From assembly GCA_021832085.1 (NCBI GenBank), contig JAKBLM010000020.1:1-63428 (forward strand): a stretch of 63,428 nt of DNA, given 5' to 3'. The translations under genes were made by a program, and so were the position numbers. The notes under the pieces were generated by a model that was not told where the DNA came from, made no database searches, and worked only from the letters and a program-made list of their open reading frames with translations. Below are positions 8,799-17,957 of the stretch, in pieces (within the stretch, counting starts at the first letter, position 1; each line of letters starts with the position of its first letter). The DNA is from Acidobacteriota bacterium (GTDB lineage Bacteria > Acidobacteriota > Terriglobia > Acidiferrales > UBA7541).

Positions 8799-9396
8799 TC
8801 CAGTAACGCTGCTCCCGCCAGGGATCGCCGTAATTGTGGTAACCGAGCGCTTCCCAGAATCCTGGGGCGTCTTCTTTCGCCAGGCGCAGTCCGCGTACCC
8901 ATTTCGCGCTCTTCCAGAAATAGAGGTGCGGCACCAGCAGCCGCGCCGGGCCGCCGTGTTCGGGAGCGAGCGGCTGGCCGCCGTAGCTGTCGACGATCCA
9001 GGCTTTCCCTCCGGTGATATCGGCCAGCGGCAGATTGGTCGTATAGCCGCCGTCGCAAAAGGCGATGGCATACTTAGCTTCCGATTGAACGCCGGCGAGC
9101 AGCGTGTCGATCGAAACGCCTTCCCACTCGGTGTCGAGCTTCGACCATTTCGTCACGCAATGAATGTCGCGGACGAAGTGTTCGCGCGACAGCGCGCAAA
9201 ACTCCTCCCACGCCCACCGCCGCTCCTCGCAGCCCTCGACCACGACGCGAAAATCCCAGTCTTCCAGCGCCACGCGCGGCGTTGGCCCGGCGGAAAGCAC
9301 CTGGAAATCCCGCGTTTCATACTGGCCGGGCGGAATGCGGCCGGGCTCGGCAGGGCGCCGCTTGCCGCCAAATCTGCGCGAGATGATGCCGGTCAA
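8791..9396 (-). CDS. Sulfite-oxidase-like (YedY/MsrP-type) molybdopterin oxidoreductase
   Basis: The protein has 201 aa from a TTG start (9396-9394), supported by AGGGAGGG at 9412-9405, 8 nt upstream. The motif DIHCVTKW supplies C80 as the probable molybdenum thiolate ligand, as in the SUOX/YedY fold. HGGPARLLVPHLYFWKSAKW is the typical distal segment. No Tat or Sec signal is visible, so it probably works in the cytoplasm, unlike MsrP. The substrate is unknown; S- or N-oxide reduction is a guess by analogy. It forms an operon with the overlapping flavin reductase. Confidence 0.88.
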   Translation of the reverse strand: MTGIISRRFGGKRRPAEPGRIPPGQYETRDFQVLSAGPTPRVALEDWDFRVVVEGCEERRWAWEEFCALSREHFVRDIHCVTKWSKLDTEWEGVSIDTLLAGVQSEAKYAIAFCDGGYTTNLPLADITGGKAWIVDSYGGQPLAPEHGGPARLLVPHLYFWKSAKWVRGLRLAKEDAPGFWEALGYHNYGDPWREQRYWND

Positions 9397-9538
9397 TGGA
9401 TAGGCCCTCCCTGAAAGTTCAAAGCCGCCTCTCGAAATTTAATATTGTGAAACCGCAGAATCGGGGTCCGCAACTCACCCTTACTTCGATGCGCCCGCCC
9501 CGCCCCGCGCTTCGCCCAGTCTCTGCGTGCAACCCTCG

Positions 9539-9570
9539 AATCTTAAATTTCGAATTTCAAATTTAAGATT
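9539..9570. repeat. Perfect AT-rich 12-bp inverted repeat
   Basis: AATCTTAAATTT (9539-9550) and AAATTTAAGATT (9559-9570) are exact reverse complements with an 8-nt loop. The element is strikingly AT-rich in GC-rich surroundings. It lies downstream of the DUF4126 gene and upstream of the sulfite-oxidase-like gene, both on the minus strand. It could act as a transcription boundary, a protein-binding site or a dispersed repeat. Confidence 0.6.
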
Positions 9571-9609
9571 TTCGGTTACATAAGACGAGTCGGCCCCGCC
9601 CGCTGCTTA

Positions 9610-10215
9610 TCAAGTCCTGGCGCGCGCCGGGGCCCGTGGCCGGCGAAACATTCCGGCCATTGCCCGGATCACCGCCCGCGCCAGCAGCACGATCACCGCC
9701 AGGAACGCGATCGCAACGAGCGCGGCCATCACCGGATGCTGCGTTGCAAACCATGTGAGCCCGATCGCCAGCACGTCTTCACCCGCGCTCAGCGCCGTAT
9801 TCGAGAGCGGCTCGGGCGAAGCAGTAACTGCTGTTCGCGCGGCCGTCTTCCCGCCATGCGCCGCCAGCGCCACCACCGCCCCCAGCGCCGCGCAGGCCGC
9901 CTGCATCGCCGGCGAAAGATGCGCCGCGGCTCCGTAGGCCAATAGCGCCGCCACAGGCACGCGAACGAAGGTGTGCAGGGCGTTCCAGAAAAGGTCGAAG
10001 ACGGGAATCTTGTCGGCGAAGAATTCCACCAGGAAGAGCAGCAGGCTCGCCCCGATCACCCACGGGCTCGCCAGCAGGTGCAGATCGGGTGGCAGCGTGA
10101 AGACGCCAAATCGCGCGAGCAGCCCCAGCGTCGCCGCTGTTGCATAGACGTTCAGTCCCGCCGCGAAACTGATTGCGACGATCGCCGGTACCAGCATGGC
10201 TGGCGTAATGCCCAT
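9610..10215 (-). CDS. DUF4126 family membrane protein
   Basis: The protein has 201 aa; the ATG at 10215-10213 follows GGGGGAGCG. It has four to five hydrophobic segments, an N-terminal FAAGLNVYATAATLGLLARFG and the conserved EFFADKIPVFDLFWNALHTF segment characteristic of DUF4126. The C-terminus is basic (RRPRAPARART). No biochemical role is known to me for this family. Confidence 0.85.
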   Translation of the reverse strand: MGITPAMLVPAIVAISFAAGLNVYATAATLGLLARFGVFTLPPDLHLLASPWVIGASLLLFLVEFFADKIPVFDLFWNALHTFVRVPVAALLAYGAAAHLSPAMQAACAALGAVVALAAHGGKTAARTAVTASPEPLSNTALSAGEDVLAIGLTWFATQHPVMAALVAIAFLAVIVLLARAVIRAMAGMFRRPRAPARART

Positions 10216-10487
10216 CGCTCCCCCAAGGATACTAGCCTGGCTCGCGGGTCAGGGCTCAGAGGAGCCAGCTCCCGCCTGCCGTCGTTTTCCAGTCGCTCCC
10301 ACCTGCAGTCCTGCTCAAAGGAGCCCGCGTCCAACTCCCGCGTGGTTTTCCGGGCCCCAGACTTGCGGTTTTTGCAAGGGCGGGTGCTTCGCCTCACAAC
10401 GCTTCTTGCGCTGACCGTTTGGCCCGCGCCTCACAATCGCGCATGCCCACCCTTCGCCCTCAGCGGCTTCCTCGCACCCAGCGCCTG
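10216..10487. other. Intergenic region with a copy of a degenerate repeat
   Basis: Bases 10373-10418 (starting TGCAAGGGCGGG and ending GCGCTGACCG) resemble the segment 7783-7829 (TGCAAGGGTGGA ... CGCTGACCG). Both lie in gaps between genes. No gene is visible here; the start of the DUF4126 gene is at its left edge and the end of the permease gene at its right. Confidence 0.45.
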
Positions 10488-12935
10488 TCATTCATACCGC
10501 AGCGCGCTGGCCGGATCGACGCGCGTCGCGCGCCACGCCGGCCGATAGCAAGCCGCCAGCGCCACCAGAACCAGCACGGCGGCGACGGCGAGGAAGGTGA
10601 GCGGATCGTGCGCGCTCACGCCAAAGAGCATCCGCGACATCAGCCGCGTGAGCCCGAGCGCCGCCGCCAGCCCGATCGCTACGCCCACCAGCGCCATCTT
10701 TGCTCCCTGGCCCAGCACCATCCGCAGCACGTCGCCCCGCTCTGCGCCGAGCGCCATACGGATGCTGATCTCATGCGCGCGCTGGCTTGTGAGGTAGGAA
10801 ATCACGCCGTAAATTCCCACGCACGAGAGCAGAAGCGCCAGCCCGGCAAACACGCTGAGCAGAACCATCGAAAACCGCTGCGCCGCCAGCGAATCGGAGA
10901 TGATGCTCTCCATCGACTGCGGTCCGAACATCACCAGTTCGGGGTTGAGTTGCGCCAGATGCCGGCGCATCGCCGCCACTTCACTCGTCGGTGAAGCGCT
11001 GGTTCGCGCCACGGCCCCAACCGAGCGCAGCAGCGGCATGAACTTGTCCGGGATCTGCGAAATCGGGAAATAGAGCTGCGCCTGGACCGGCGCTTTCCCA
11101 TCGTTGCCGAGGCCCCATTGCTTCACGTGGCCGACGATGCCGACGATTTCCGGCGTCGTGTCAAAGAGGCCCAGATGGATGCGCTGGCCGATCGGGTCCT
11201 GGCTGCCGAAATAGAGGCTGGCGAATTTCTGGTCGATCACAATCACCGGCGCCGATTGCTCGTTATCCTGCGCCGTGATGAACCGTCCGCGGATCAGCGG
11301 AATCTTCATTGCCTTCAGGTAATCCGGCTGCACGCCATAGAAAAGCGCCACCTTCATCTGCGCATCGGTGGCCGGCTTCGGCTCCCCGGCGAGCCAGAAC
11401 GGAAGCTCGGAGTCGCCCGTCATCGGCAGTGAACCGCCGATCAGCGAAGCGGCCTGGACGCCGGGCACCGCCTCGAGCTGCCGGGTGATCTGGCGCATCG
11501 CCGCACGAATGCCGTCGGGCGTCGGGGCCAGCGGCCGTGGCGAGGAGATGCCGAAAGCCAGAGCGTGATGGGGATCGAATCCCGGATTGACACTCCACAG
11601 TTTGGCCAGGCTGCGGATCATCAGTCCCGCGCCGACAAGCAGCACTACCGCCAGCGCCAGCTCGGTAGCGACGAAAATCCGCTGTGTGCGATGCCGCGCG
11701 CCACTGCCGCCGCGGCCGCCCTCCTTGAGCGTCGATTGCAGATCCACCCGCCGCGCACGAAGCGCCGGCGCTAGCCCAAACAGGATGCCGGCGAAAATGG
11801 AGATCCCAAGCGTAAAGAGCAGCACCCTCCCGTCCAGATGCACCGACGAAGCCCGCGGCAGAGCCTCGGGCAGCACTCCCAGCGCCGCCTGCGTCCCCCA
11901 CGCCGCCACCAGCAGGCCCAGCGCCCCTCCCGTCACCGAAAGCAGCAGGCTCTCGGTGAGCAGTTGCCGGACCACCTGCCCCTGGCTCGCCCCGAGCGCG
12001 GTCCGAATCGCAAACTCCCGCGTCCGCCCGGTCGAGCGCGCCAGCAGCAGATTCGCCACGTTGGCGCAAGCGATCAGCAGCACGAAGCCCACCGCCGCCA
12101 GCAGCACCAGCAGAAATGGTCGGATGTTGCCGACCACGTCCTGCTTCAGCCGGATCAGCGTCACGCCGGAGCCGTTGTCGGCCTCGGGAAACTGTTCCGC
12201 CAGATGCGCCGCCACCAGGCTCATGTCCGCCCGCGCCTGCTCGAGCGTCACGCCGGGTTTCAGCCGGCCCACCGCGTCCATACCCATCGCGGTGCGCCGG
12301 TTGCGAAAGGTCGCGTCATTCCACTGGCCGATCGGCACATACATGTCGCAATGGGTATGAAAGTTGCCGCTCACGTACTGGAAGCTCGCGGGAATCACGC
12401 CGACGATGGTGTAGACCGTGTCGTTGAGCGTCAGCGGCTTCCCGATCACTTCGCCCGCGCCGCCGAATTTCCGCTTCCAGAAGCCGTAGCTGATCAGCAC
12501 CACCGGCTTTCCGCCCACTCGGTCTTCCTGCGGGGTGAACTGTCGCCCGATCACCGGCTCAACGCCCAACAGCGGGAAAAAACTCGCCGAGACCATCTCC
12601 ACTTTCACGCGCTGCGGCTCGCCCATGCCGGTCAGCTCGAAATCGTCGGGCCGAAAGGCGGCCATTGCGGAAAACGTGTGATTGTCCCGCACCCAGTCGA
12701 GAAAATTCGGGTAGGAGATCGACGAGCGGCGAAACTCCTTCGTCTTCGAATAGAGGGCTACCAGCCGATCGGGCTGTTTGTAGGGTAGCGGATTGAGCAG
12801 CACCGCGTTGACCACCGAAAACAGCGCCGTATTCGCGCCGATGCCCAGCGCCAGCGTCACGATCGCGATGATTGCAAAGCCGGGCGCCTTCGCGTGCAGC
12901 CGCAGCCCGTACCGAAGATCCTGAACGAGTGCCAT
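10488..12935 (-). CDS. Orphan MacB/FtsX-type ABC permease (acidobacterial duplicated type)
   Basis: The protein has 815 aa; ATG at 12935-12933 follows GAGGGGG. It contains a first membrane helix near residues 20-45 after [15 protein letters not shown], a periplasmic MacB_PCD domain, three membrane segments of a first FtsX domain near 270-400, a second periplasmic domain, and a second FtsX domain at 690-810 ([20 protein letters not shown]). This duplicated layout without an adjacent ATPase is the ADOP architecture common in Acidobacteriota. Substrate is unknown; lipoprotein, peptide or drug efflux are all possible. It stands alone with no partner genes. Confidence 0.88.
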   Translation of the reverse strand: MALVQDLRYGLRLHAKAPGFAIIAIVTLALGIGANTALFSVVNAVLLNPLPYKQPDRLVALYSKTKEFRRSSISYPNFLDWVRDNHTFSAMAAFRPDDFELTGMGEPQRVKVEMVSASFFPLLGVEPVIGRQFTPQEDRVGGKPVVLISYGFWKRKFGGAGEVIGKPLTLNDTVYTIVGVIPASFQYVSGNFHTHCDMYVPIGQWNDATFRNRRTAMGMDAVGRLKPGVTLEQARADMSLVAAHLAEQFPEADNGSGVTLIRLKQDVVGNIRPFLLVLLAAVGFVLLIACANVANLLLARSTGRTREFAIRTALGASQGQVVRQLLTESLLLSVTGGALGLLVAAWGTQAALGVLPEALPRASSVHLDGRVLLFTLGISIFAGILFGLAPALRARRVDLQSTLKEGGRGGSGARHRTQRIFVATELALAVVLLVGAGLMIRSLAKLWSVNPGFDPHHALAFGISSPRPLAPTPDGIRAAMRQITRQLEAVPGVQAASLIGGSLPMTGDSELPFWLAGEPKPATDAQMKVALFYGVQPDYLKAMKIPLIRGRFITAQDNEQSAPVIVIDQKFASLYFGSQDPIGQRIHLGLFDTTPEIVGIVGHVKQWGLGNDGKAPVQAQLYFPISQIPDKFMPLLRSVGAVARTSASPTSEVAAMRRHLAQLNPELVMFGPQSMESIISDSLAAQRFSMVLLSVFAGLALLLSCVGIYGVISYLTSQRAHEISIRMALGAERGDVLRMVLGQGAKMALVGVAIGLAAALGLTRLMSRMLFGVSAHDPLTFLAVAAVLVLVALAACYRPAWRATRVDPASALRYE

Positions 12936-13419
12936 GAGCCCCCTCGCGGCACCACGACGATGCGATTGCCGCCCATCCTGCGACTGCGGCCGGCTGTGCC
13001 GCTCACACCTTGATACGTACCGAGCGCCGAATATGTTCGCCGCAGCTTCCGGCCATGGCGGCGAAGAGGAAAATCGAGGAATCGGAGTTTTGTCTGCGGG
13101 AAGGCCCGGCGCGTCAGCATACCGTCAAAGCCGCGCGCGGGAAACGGCGAGCTTCACCATAAACAGGGCGCAGGGCGCGATACGCGGTTCCCCAAAGTCC
13201 GAAAGCGTACCGATTCTCTAATCTCCCTTTGCTGAAAAGGGAGGCTTTACATGAAAAATGAATCGAACCAGCGTACCGATTCCCCGCGCACCATTCGGAA
13301 CCCTCACCCTTGCCAAAAGCGCGAGGATCGGCCGAGGAAACTGAGCGCGTAACCATCCCCAACAAGTCGTGGGGGCGGGGTACGGGCAGGCACGCCCGGA
13401 ATTACAGCACGGCCGCAGC
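12936..13419. other. Intergenic region upstream of the permease
   Basis: This gap should carry the permease promoter on the minus strand. It holds a pair of direct repeats framing a hairpin (13204-13282, annotated separately). A 33-codon plus-strand frame at 13251-13352 has GGGAGG 6 nt before its ATG, but codes a low-complexity basic peptide I do not recognise, so I do not call it a gene. Confidence 0.5.
13204..13282. repeat. 13-bp direct repeats framing a hairpin
   Basis: AGCGTACCGATTC occurs at 13204-13216 and again at 13270-13282. Between them CTCCCTTT (13223-13230) and AAAGGGAG (13236-13243) form a perfect 8-bp stem with a 5-nt loop. The arrangement could be the trace of a small inserted element with target duplication, or a tandem regulatory site. 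Confidence 0.5.
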
Positions 13420-15612
13420 TCAGCTCTTTTTCACGCCGTGGGGCGCGAGCGGCATCGAGCGCAGCCGCACGCCGGTCGCATCGAAAATCGCATTCCCGAC
13501 CGCCGGTGCGAGGCCGGTCATCGGCGTTTCTCCCGCGCCGGCCGGGGGCCGATCCTTGCGATCAATCAGCACGACGTCAATTTTCGGCAGATCGCTGAAG
13601 CGCGGCACGCGGTAGCTGGAGAAGAGCGGGTTGAGGATCTTCCCATCGGCGAACTGGATGTGCTCGAACAGCGCCCCGCCGATACCCATCACCTGGGCGC
13701 CGGTGACCTGATTGTTCAGGCCGTCGGGATTGACGATGGCGCCACACTCCCAGGCGACGACGACGTGTCTGATGTGGACCTCGCCGTCCTTCGGATCGAG
13801 GAAGACTTCGGCGCAGGTTGCGACGCGGCCGCCCTTTTCGATTCCGCCGCCCATTCCGAAACCCTGGCCGGGTGCGGTCTTCTTGCGTGGCCACCCGAAT
13901 TTTTCCGCCGCCGCCCGGAAAACAGTCTTGAGCCGCTCATCGGAGAGGTGTTTCAGCCGGAATTCGAGTTGGTCTGTGCCGGCCATGTGCGCCAGCTCGC
14001 CCATCGCCGATTCCCGAGCGAAGAAATTGGCAGTGGCCGCCAAGGCACGATAGGACCCTTGCCGCAGCGGGTACTTGGTCGGCCGGAAACCGACGGTCTG
14101 ATTGGGAATGACGTAGGGAGTCATCACGGCCGAAGGGCCGGAATTGTAGTTGATCATTTCCCAAGCAATGATCTTGCCCGCTGCGTCGAGTCCCGCGCGC
14201 ACTTCGATCACGCCAGCTGGTCGGAAATAGGCCCAGGTGAACTCCTCCTCGCGTGTCCAATTCAGCTTGACCGGCTTGCCTGCGGCCTTGGCGAGGCGGG
14301 CGGCTTCGACCGTGTGTCCGCCGGTATGCTTCCCGCCGTAGCCCGAGCCCATGTCGGGCATCATCAGGTGGACGTGGTCCTTGGGCAAATGAAACGCCTC
14401 GGCGCACTCGTCGCGCACGGCAAAGGGCCGCTGCGTTCCCGTCCACACGGTCAGCTTGTCGCCGTGCCATTCGGCCACCGTGGCGCGCGGCTCGAGCGGC
14501 GCATGAGCGATGTAGGCGATCGTGTAGGTTTGCGAGAAGCGTTGATGGGCCGCAGCCATGCCGCTTTCCACCGAGCCGACCGAGTGCAGGAAGCGTTGCT
14601 CTTGCTGCTCGTTTTCCGGCAGCGCGTTTTCTTTGAGGTAGGAGAAGAGTTCCTTGTCCGAAATCTGGGGCGTCGTGCGCCATGTGGCTTTCAGCAGGCC
14701 CAGCGCCTTTTCCGCCCCTTCCATCGTGGGCGCCACCACGCCGACAAAATTCCCATCGTGTACGACGACCACCCCGGGGATCGCCTTGGCCGCGCTCGCG
14801 TCCAGCGAAACGAGTGTCGCCCCGAAGGCCGTCGGCCGCAGCACCTTGCCGTACATCATGCCCGGCCGCTTGATGTCGTACGGGTAGAGATGGCGGCCGG
14901 TGACAAAATTGATGGCACCAACCTTCGGGATCGGCTCGCCCGCTATGGTCCATTTCGTCGGCGACATCAGCGGATCATCGAACAGGATGGTTTTTGCGAG
15001 CGTCTGGCCCTCGGCCAGCGCGCCGTAGCCGATCGAGCGGCCGGTGGACGGATCGCGAATCGTTCCGTTTTCCGCCACCAGCTGGCTCTTGTTCGCCCTC
15101 CAGCGCTCGGCGGCCAGCTCGATCATCGTGTCGCGCGCCACGGCGCCCACGCGCCGCAGTTGCGGGCCCATGGTGGGGGTGGTCAGGCTGCCGAAGGTGC
15201 CGATGTCCCAGGGCACCAGCGTGGTATCGCCCATCACCATCGTGATCGTGTCGAGCTTGACGTGCAGCTCCTGCGCCACCTGCTGCGCGAGCGAGGTGCG
15301 GATGTTCTGCCCGATTTCCACCTTGCCCGTGTAGACGGTCACCGCCCCGCCAGGAGCGATGTGCAGCCATGCGCCCACGTTTTTCGGCAGCGGCGGCATG
15401 TGGAACCGACGAGAGCCGCCACTCTCGCGCCCTCGCTGTGCCAGCGCCGCCGGCGCATTGACGAGCAGGAAAACACCCACCCCGCCGCCAACCGCTTTCA
15501 GGAAATCGCGCCGTTCGATGTTGAAATGATAGGACGGTGAGTCGAAGATTTCGTACCGTTCGGCTTCGATCGTTTCCGGCGTGCGGATCTCGTTGTTCTT
15601 CGTCCCACTCAT
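13420..15612 (-). CDS. Xanthine dehydrogenase-family molybdopterin-binding large subunit (IorB-like)
   Basis: The protein has 730 aa. ATG at 15612-15610 overlaps the stop of the 2Fe-2S gene in an ATGA arrangement, which fixes the start. Residues 34-39 are RRDFLK followed by a hydrophobic stretch ending ALAQ, a Tat-type signal set behind about 30 cytoplasmic residues. The remainder matches the aldehyde oxidase/xanthine dehydrogenase molybdenum subunit of isoquinoline 1-oxidoreductase type (GSGYGGKHTGGHTVEAARLA, GQNIRTSLAQQVAQELHVKL, and a C-terminal VGNAIFDATGVRLRSMPL). It probably hydroxylates an aldehyde or N-heterocycle in the periplasm together with the small subunit. The substrate cannot be predicted. 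No FAD subunit gene is present, as usual for this subtype. Confidence 0.9.
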   Translation of the reverse strand: MSGTKNNEIRTPETIEAERYEIFDSPSYHFNIERRDFLKAVGGGVGVFLLVNAPAALAQRGRESGGSRRFHMPPLPKNVGAWLHIAPGGAVTVYTGKVEIGQNIRTSLAQQVAQELHVKLDTITMVMGDTTLVPWDIGTFGSLTTPTMGPQLRRVGAVARDTMIELAAERWRANKSQLVAENGTIRDPSTGRSIGYGALAEGQTLAKTILFDDPLMSPTKWTIAGEPIPKVGAINFVTGRHLYPYDIKRPGMMYGKVLRPTAFGATLVSLDASAAKAIPGVVVVHDGNFVGVVAPTMEGAEKALGLLKATWRTTPQISDKELFSYLKENALPENEQQEQRFLHSVGSVESGMAAAHQRFSQTYTIAYIAHAPLEPRATVAEWHGDKLTVWTGTQRPFAVRDECAEAFHLPKDHVHLMMPDMGSGYGGKHTGGHTVEAARLAKAAGKPVKLNWTREEEFTWAYFRPAGVIEVRAGLDAAGKIIAWEMINYNSGPSAVMTPYVIPNQTVGFRPTKYPLRQGSYRALAATANFFARESAMGELAHMAGTDQLEFRLKHLSDERLKTVFRAAAEKFGWPRKKTAPGQGFGMGGGIEKGGRVATCAEVFLDPKDGEVHIRHVVVAWECGAIVNPDGLNNQVTGAQVMGIGGALFEHIQFADGKILNPLFSSYRVPRFSDLPKIDVVLIDRKDRPPAGAGETPMTGLAPAVGNAIFDATGVRLRSMPLAPHGVKKS

Positions 15613-16085
15613 CGGGAGCCTCCCTCGGCCATCATCCGTTCGGCCCGGCGCACGGCGTCGAGGATGCGCGGATAGGTGCCGCAGCGGCAGATATTGCCCT
15701 GGAGGAATTCGGCGATCTGGGCATCGGTGGGATGGGGATTGGAACGAAGCAGGGCCACCGTCGTCATGATCATGCCCGAGGTGCAATAGGCGCATTGAAA
15801 AGCTTCAACGTCGAGGAAAGCCTGCTGCACCGGATGCAGCTTGCCGTCCCGCTCGAGTCCTTCGATCGTCGTCACTTGCTTTTTGTGGGCATAACTGACC
15901 GGCGTGATACAGGATCTTCGCGAATAGCCGTTGATGATCACCGTGCACGCCCCACATTCACCTTCCCCGCAGCCATATTTCGAGCCGGTGAGCCCGAGAT
16001 GATAGCGAAGCACGGTGAGCAACGACGTATCGGGATCGGTATCGATCGTGTAGTTGCGGCCGTTGACGTTGAGCTCAATCGCCAT
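15609..16085 (-). CDS. 2Fe-2S small subunit of the xanthine dehydrogenase-type enzyme (IorA-like)
   Basis: The protein has 158 aa; ATG 16085-16083 is preceded by AAGGAGG. Plant-type 2Fe-2S cysteines are C39, C44, C47 and C59 (GCGEGECGAC), and the second, helical 2Fe-2S cluster is held by C98, C101, C133 and C135 (CAYC and CRC). It transfers electrons from the molybdenum site of the next gene. It has no signal of its own, so export would have to be as a complex carried by the Tat signal of the large subunit, as known for this family. It is divergent from the toast_rack gene. Confidence 0.93.
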   Translation of the reverse strand: MAIELNVNGRNYTIDTDPDTSLLTVLRYHLGLTGSKYGCGEGECGACTVIINGYSRRSCITPVSYAHKKQVTTIEGLERDGKLHPVQQAFLDVEAFQCAYCTSGMIMTTVALLRSNPHPTDAQIAEFLQGNICRCGTYPRILDAVRRAERMMAEGGSR

Positions 16086-16330
16086 TGGATGCCTCCTTAA
16101 CCTGCGCCGCCGAGCGGCGGACGCCACGGCAACCGCCAAAGCTCGTAACACTGTGTAATTCGCGCGGCCGGCTTTCGGTTTCATCCTTGGTCGAACGGGT
16201 TTTAGCGTCGCAAGCAGGCCGGAGCCTATGCTCGGGCCGGCCGCGCCCACCTTGGTGCATGCGGAAAGATCTGTTTTCGGGAACCAAATCCGGCGTCGTC
16301 TCGTAGAATCGACTGGAAGGAGAAACAGGA

Positions 16331-17266
16331 ATGCCGAGGCGGCGGTCGTACATTGGACCCCTGGTGCTGATCGGACTGGGGTTATTGCTGCTCTATAGCA
16401 GCTTGCGCTCGAATTGGGCTCCCTGGCAAGTGATCTGGCGTTATTGGCCGGTTTTGCTGATCGCCTGGGGTCTCGGCAAGCTTTGGGACTACCTGCGCGG
16501 GCGTGAATCGGCCGGAACGGCATCGCCCGCGCGCTTCAGCGGCGGCGAGGTGGGGATCCTGATTGCACTCATTGTGCTGCTGGGGCTTGCCTTCACCCGG
16601 AAATCCAGTCCCCCACCGGCGCACGGGGACTACCATTTCATGCGAACAGTCGACTTGCAAGGCGCAAAGTCGGTCCGCGCGGACGTCGTGTTGGGAGCGG
16701 GCGAGCTGGACTTGTCCGGTGGCGCGAACCACCTCTTCACCGCCGACTGCTATTACTCCCGGCCTTCGCAAAAGCCGATCGTGCGCTATCGCGTCACCGG
16801 CGCCGATGGCTCACTCGACATCCACCAGCCTCGGGAAACCGACCACATCCATTTCGGCGACGACCATAACCGCAACGACTGGACGCTGCGCTTCGGCAAC
16901 CAGGTGCCGCTCGATCTGGCTATCAAGATGGGCGCGGGAACGGGCCGGCTACGGCTCTCGGGCCTTCAGCTCACCCATCTGCGCATCGAAGCCGGGGTTG
17001 GCACGCTTGACGTGAATCTCGGCGGGGACTGGAAACAAAGCTTCGACGGTCGGATCGCGGGCGGCGTGGGCACGGTGACGCTCCAGTTGCCGACCAATGT
17101 CGGCGTGCGCGTCCACGCCACCGGCGGACTGGGTAGCGTCAGTGCTCCCGGCTTTCAGCGCGAAGGCAACGTCTATGTCAATAGCGCCTATGGCAAATCG
17201 CCGGTCACCCTCTCGCTCGACATCAATGGCGGCATCGGCACCATCCGCCTGGAACCGGCGAACTGA
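16331..17266 (+). CDS. LiaI/LiaF-like membrane protein with toast_rack domain
   Basis: The protein has 311 aa; ATG 16331 follows GAAGGAG. Three hydrophobic segments lie in the first 100 residues (YIGPLVLIGLGLLLL, WRYWPVLLIAWGLGKLW, IGILIALIVLLGLAF region), resembling the LiaI/DUF5668 transmembrane unit. From about 120 onwards the repeated G-G-x-G and L-x-V-x pattern (GAGELDLSGG, GAGTGRLRLSGL, GVGTLDVNLGGDW, GGIGTIRLEP) is the beta-helical toast_rack/DUF2154 domain. Related proteins sense envelope stress in Firmicutes; here the role is unknown. It shares a 245-bp divergent promoter region with the molybdoenzyme genes. Confidence 0.82.
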   Translation: MPRRRSYIGPLVLIGLGLLLLYSSLRSNWAPWQVIWRYWPVLLIAWGLGKLWDYLRGRESAGTASPARFSGGEVGILIALIVLLGLAFTRKSSPPPAHGDYHFMRTVDLQGAKSVRADVVLGAGELDLSGGANHLFTADCYYSRPSQKPIVRYRVTGADGSLDIHQPRETDHIHFGDDHNRNDWTLRFGNQVPLDLAIKMGAGTGRLRLSGLQLTHLRIEAGVGTLDVNLGGDWKQSFDGRIAGGVGTVTLQLPTNVGVRVHATGGLGSVSAPGFQREGNVYVNSAYGKSPVTLSLDINGGIGTIRLEPAN

Positions 17267-17957
17267 TCGCTTCTTGGGTGCCGATGTGGCGGAAGTTGAA
17301 CGACTGGAACTGTTTCCTCTCGGGTGGTGGTCTGGCCGCCTCTAAAGGCATGTTTTCCACCGACTCTTGCCGTTTTTCCACAGATTTTTGCCGTTGCCGC
17401 GCCGGTCGCACTTGACTTGCATGACTCCACGCTGTAGAAAGCGACAGCTGGGCTCTCGGGACGGTTTGGGCGGATGTCGAATCGAACCAAAGTGGGGAAG
17501 GGTGGGCCTGCCTTTTTCACTTCTCAGGGCATTCTCTCTTCCGTTACCGGCACGCCCGGTGTGAGGGGTTTGTCCGATTTCGCTCGTGAGTGAGGGGGAG
17601 CGACGCCGATGGTAGGTGGGACTGATGGCAGAACTGCTACTGCACAGAATGGCGCCGAACGTGGTCGTCCAACTCACTCGCCAGCCGATCCGAATTCTGT
17701 AACGGAATATTCACGCTACACTTTCCCGGCATACATCTTTCCCCACCAAACTTTGCTCCGAGTCGGAAGTGAGGAGAAAAACGGTTTTCTCGTCGCCAAA
17801 GATTCCAGTTTGCACCGCCGTCGAATGCGGGTTCGCCTGCGGTGTCAAAACCGTCGGGATTGGTCTGCGGGGCAGCCCGGCCTTTCGCCGGAGTCCCGGT
17901 TGGCCTTCGGGATCGCATGACCATCCGGCTTTCCCGCGAAATTTCACGGAGGACTAC
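17267..17957. other. Long leader/intergenic region before the TonB-type receptor
   Basis: No convincing gene lies in this 691-bp gap. It contains a promoter candidate (17412-17440) and, nearer the receptor, a small GC hairpin CCGGC/GCCGG at 17877-17891. An in-frame extension of the receptor upstream to 17769 exists, but it lacks an SD and would put a long non-signal sequence before the signal peptide, so I treat it as untranslated leader. Confidence 0.5.
17412..17440 (+). promoter_or_regulatory. Candidate sigma70 promoter upstream of the receptor gene
   Basis: TTGACT (17412-17417), a 17-nt spacer and TAGAAA (17435-17440) form a reasonable promoter. If it serves the receptor gene, the 5' untranslated region would be about 510 nt, which is long enough for RNA-level control. 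Confidence 0.4.

Noticed and set aside
13251..13352. 33-codon plus-strand frame with GGGAGG before its ATG
   Set aside because: It is short, basic and low-complexity, lies across a direct repeat and has no recognisable relatives; the SD-like sequence is part of a hairpin stem.
13369..15540. Plus-strand open frame of 723 codons opposite the molybdoenzyme gene
   Set aside because: The minus-strand product has clear motifs; the plus frame reads as low-information Arg/Gly/His sequence typical of antisense frames in high-GC DNA.
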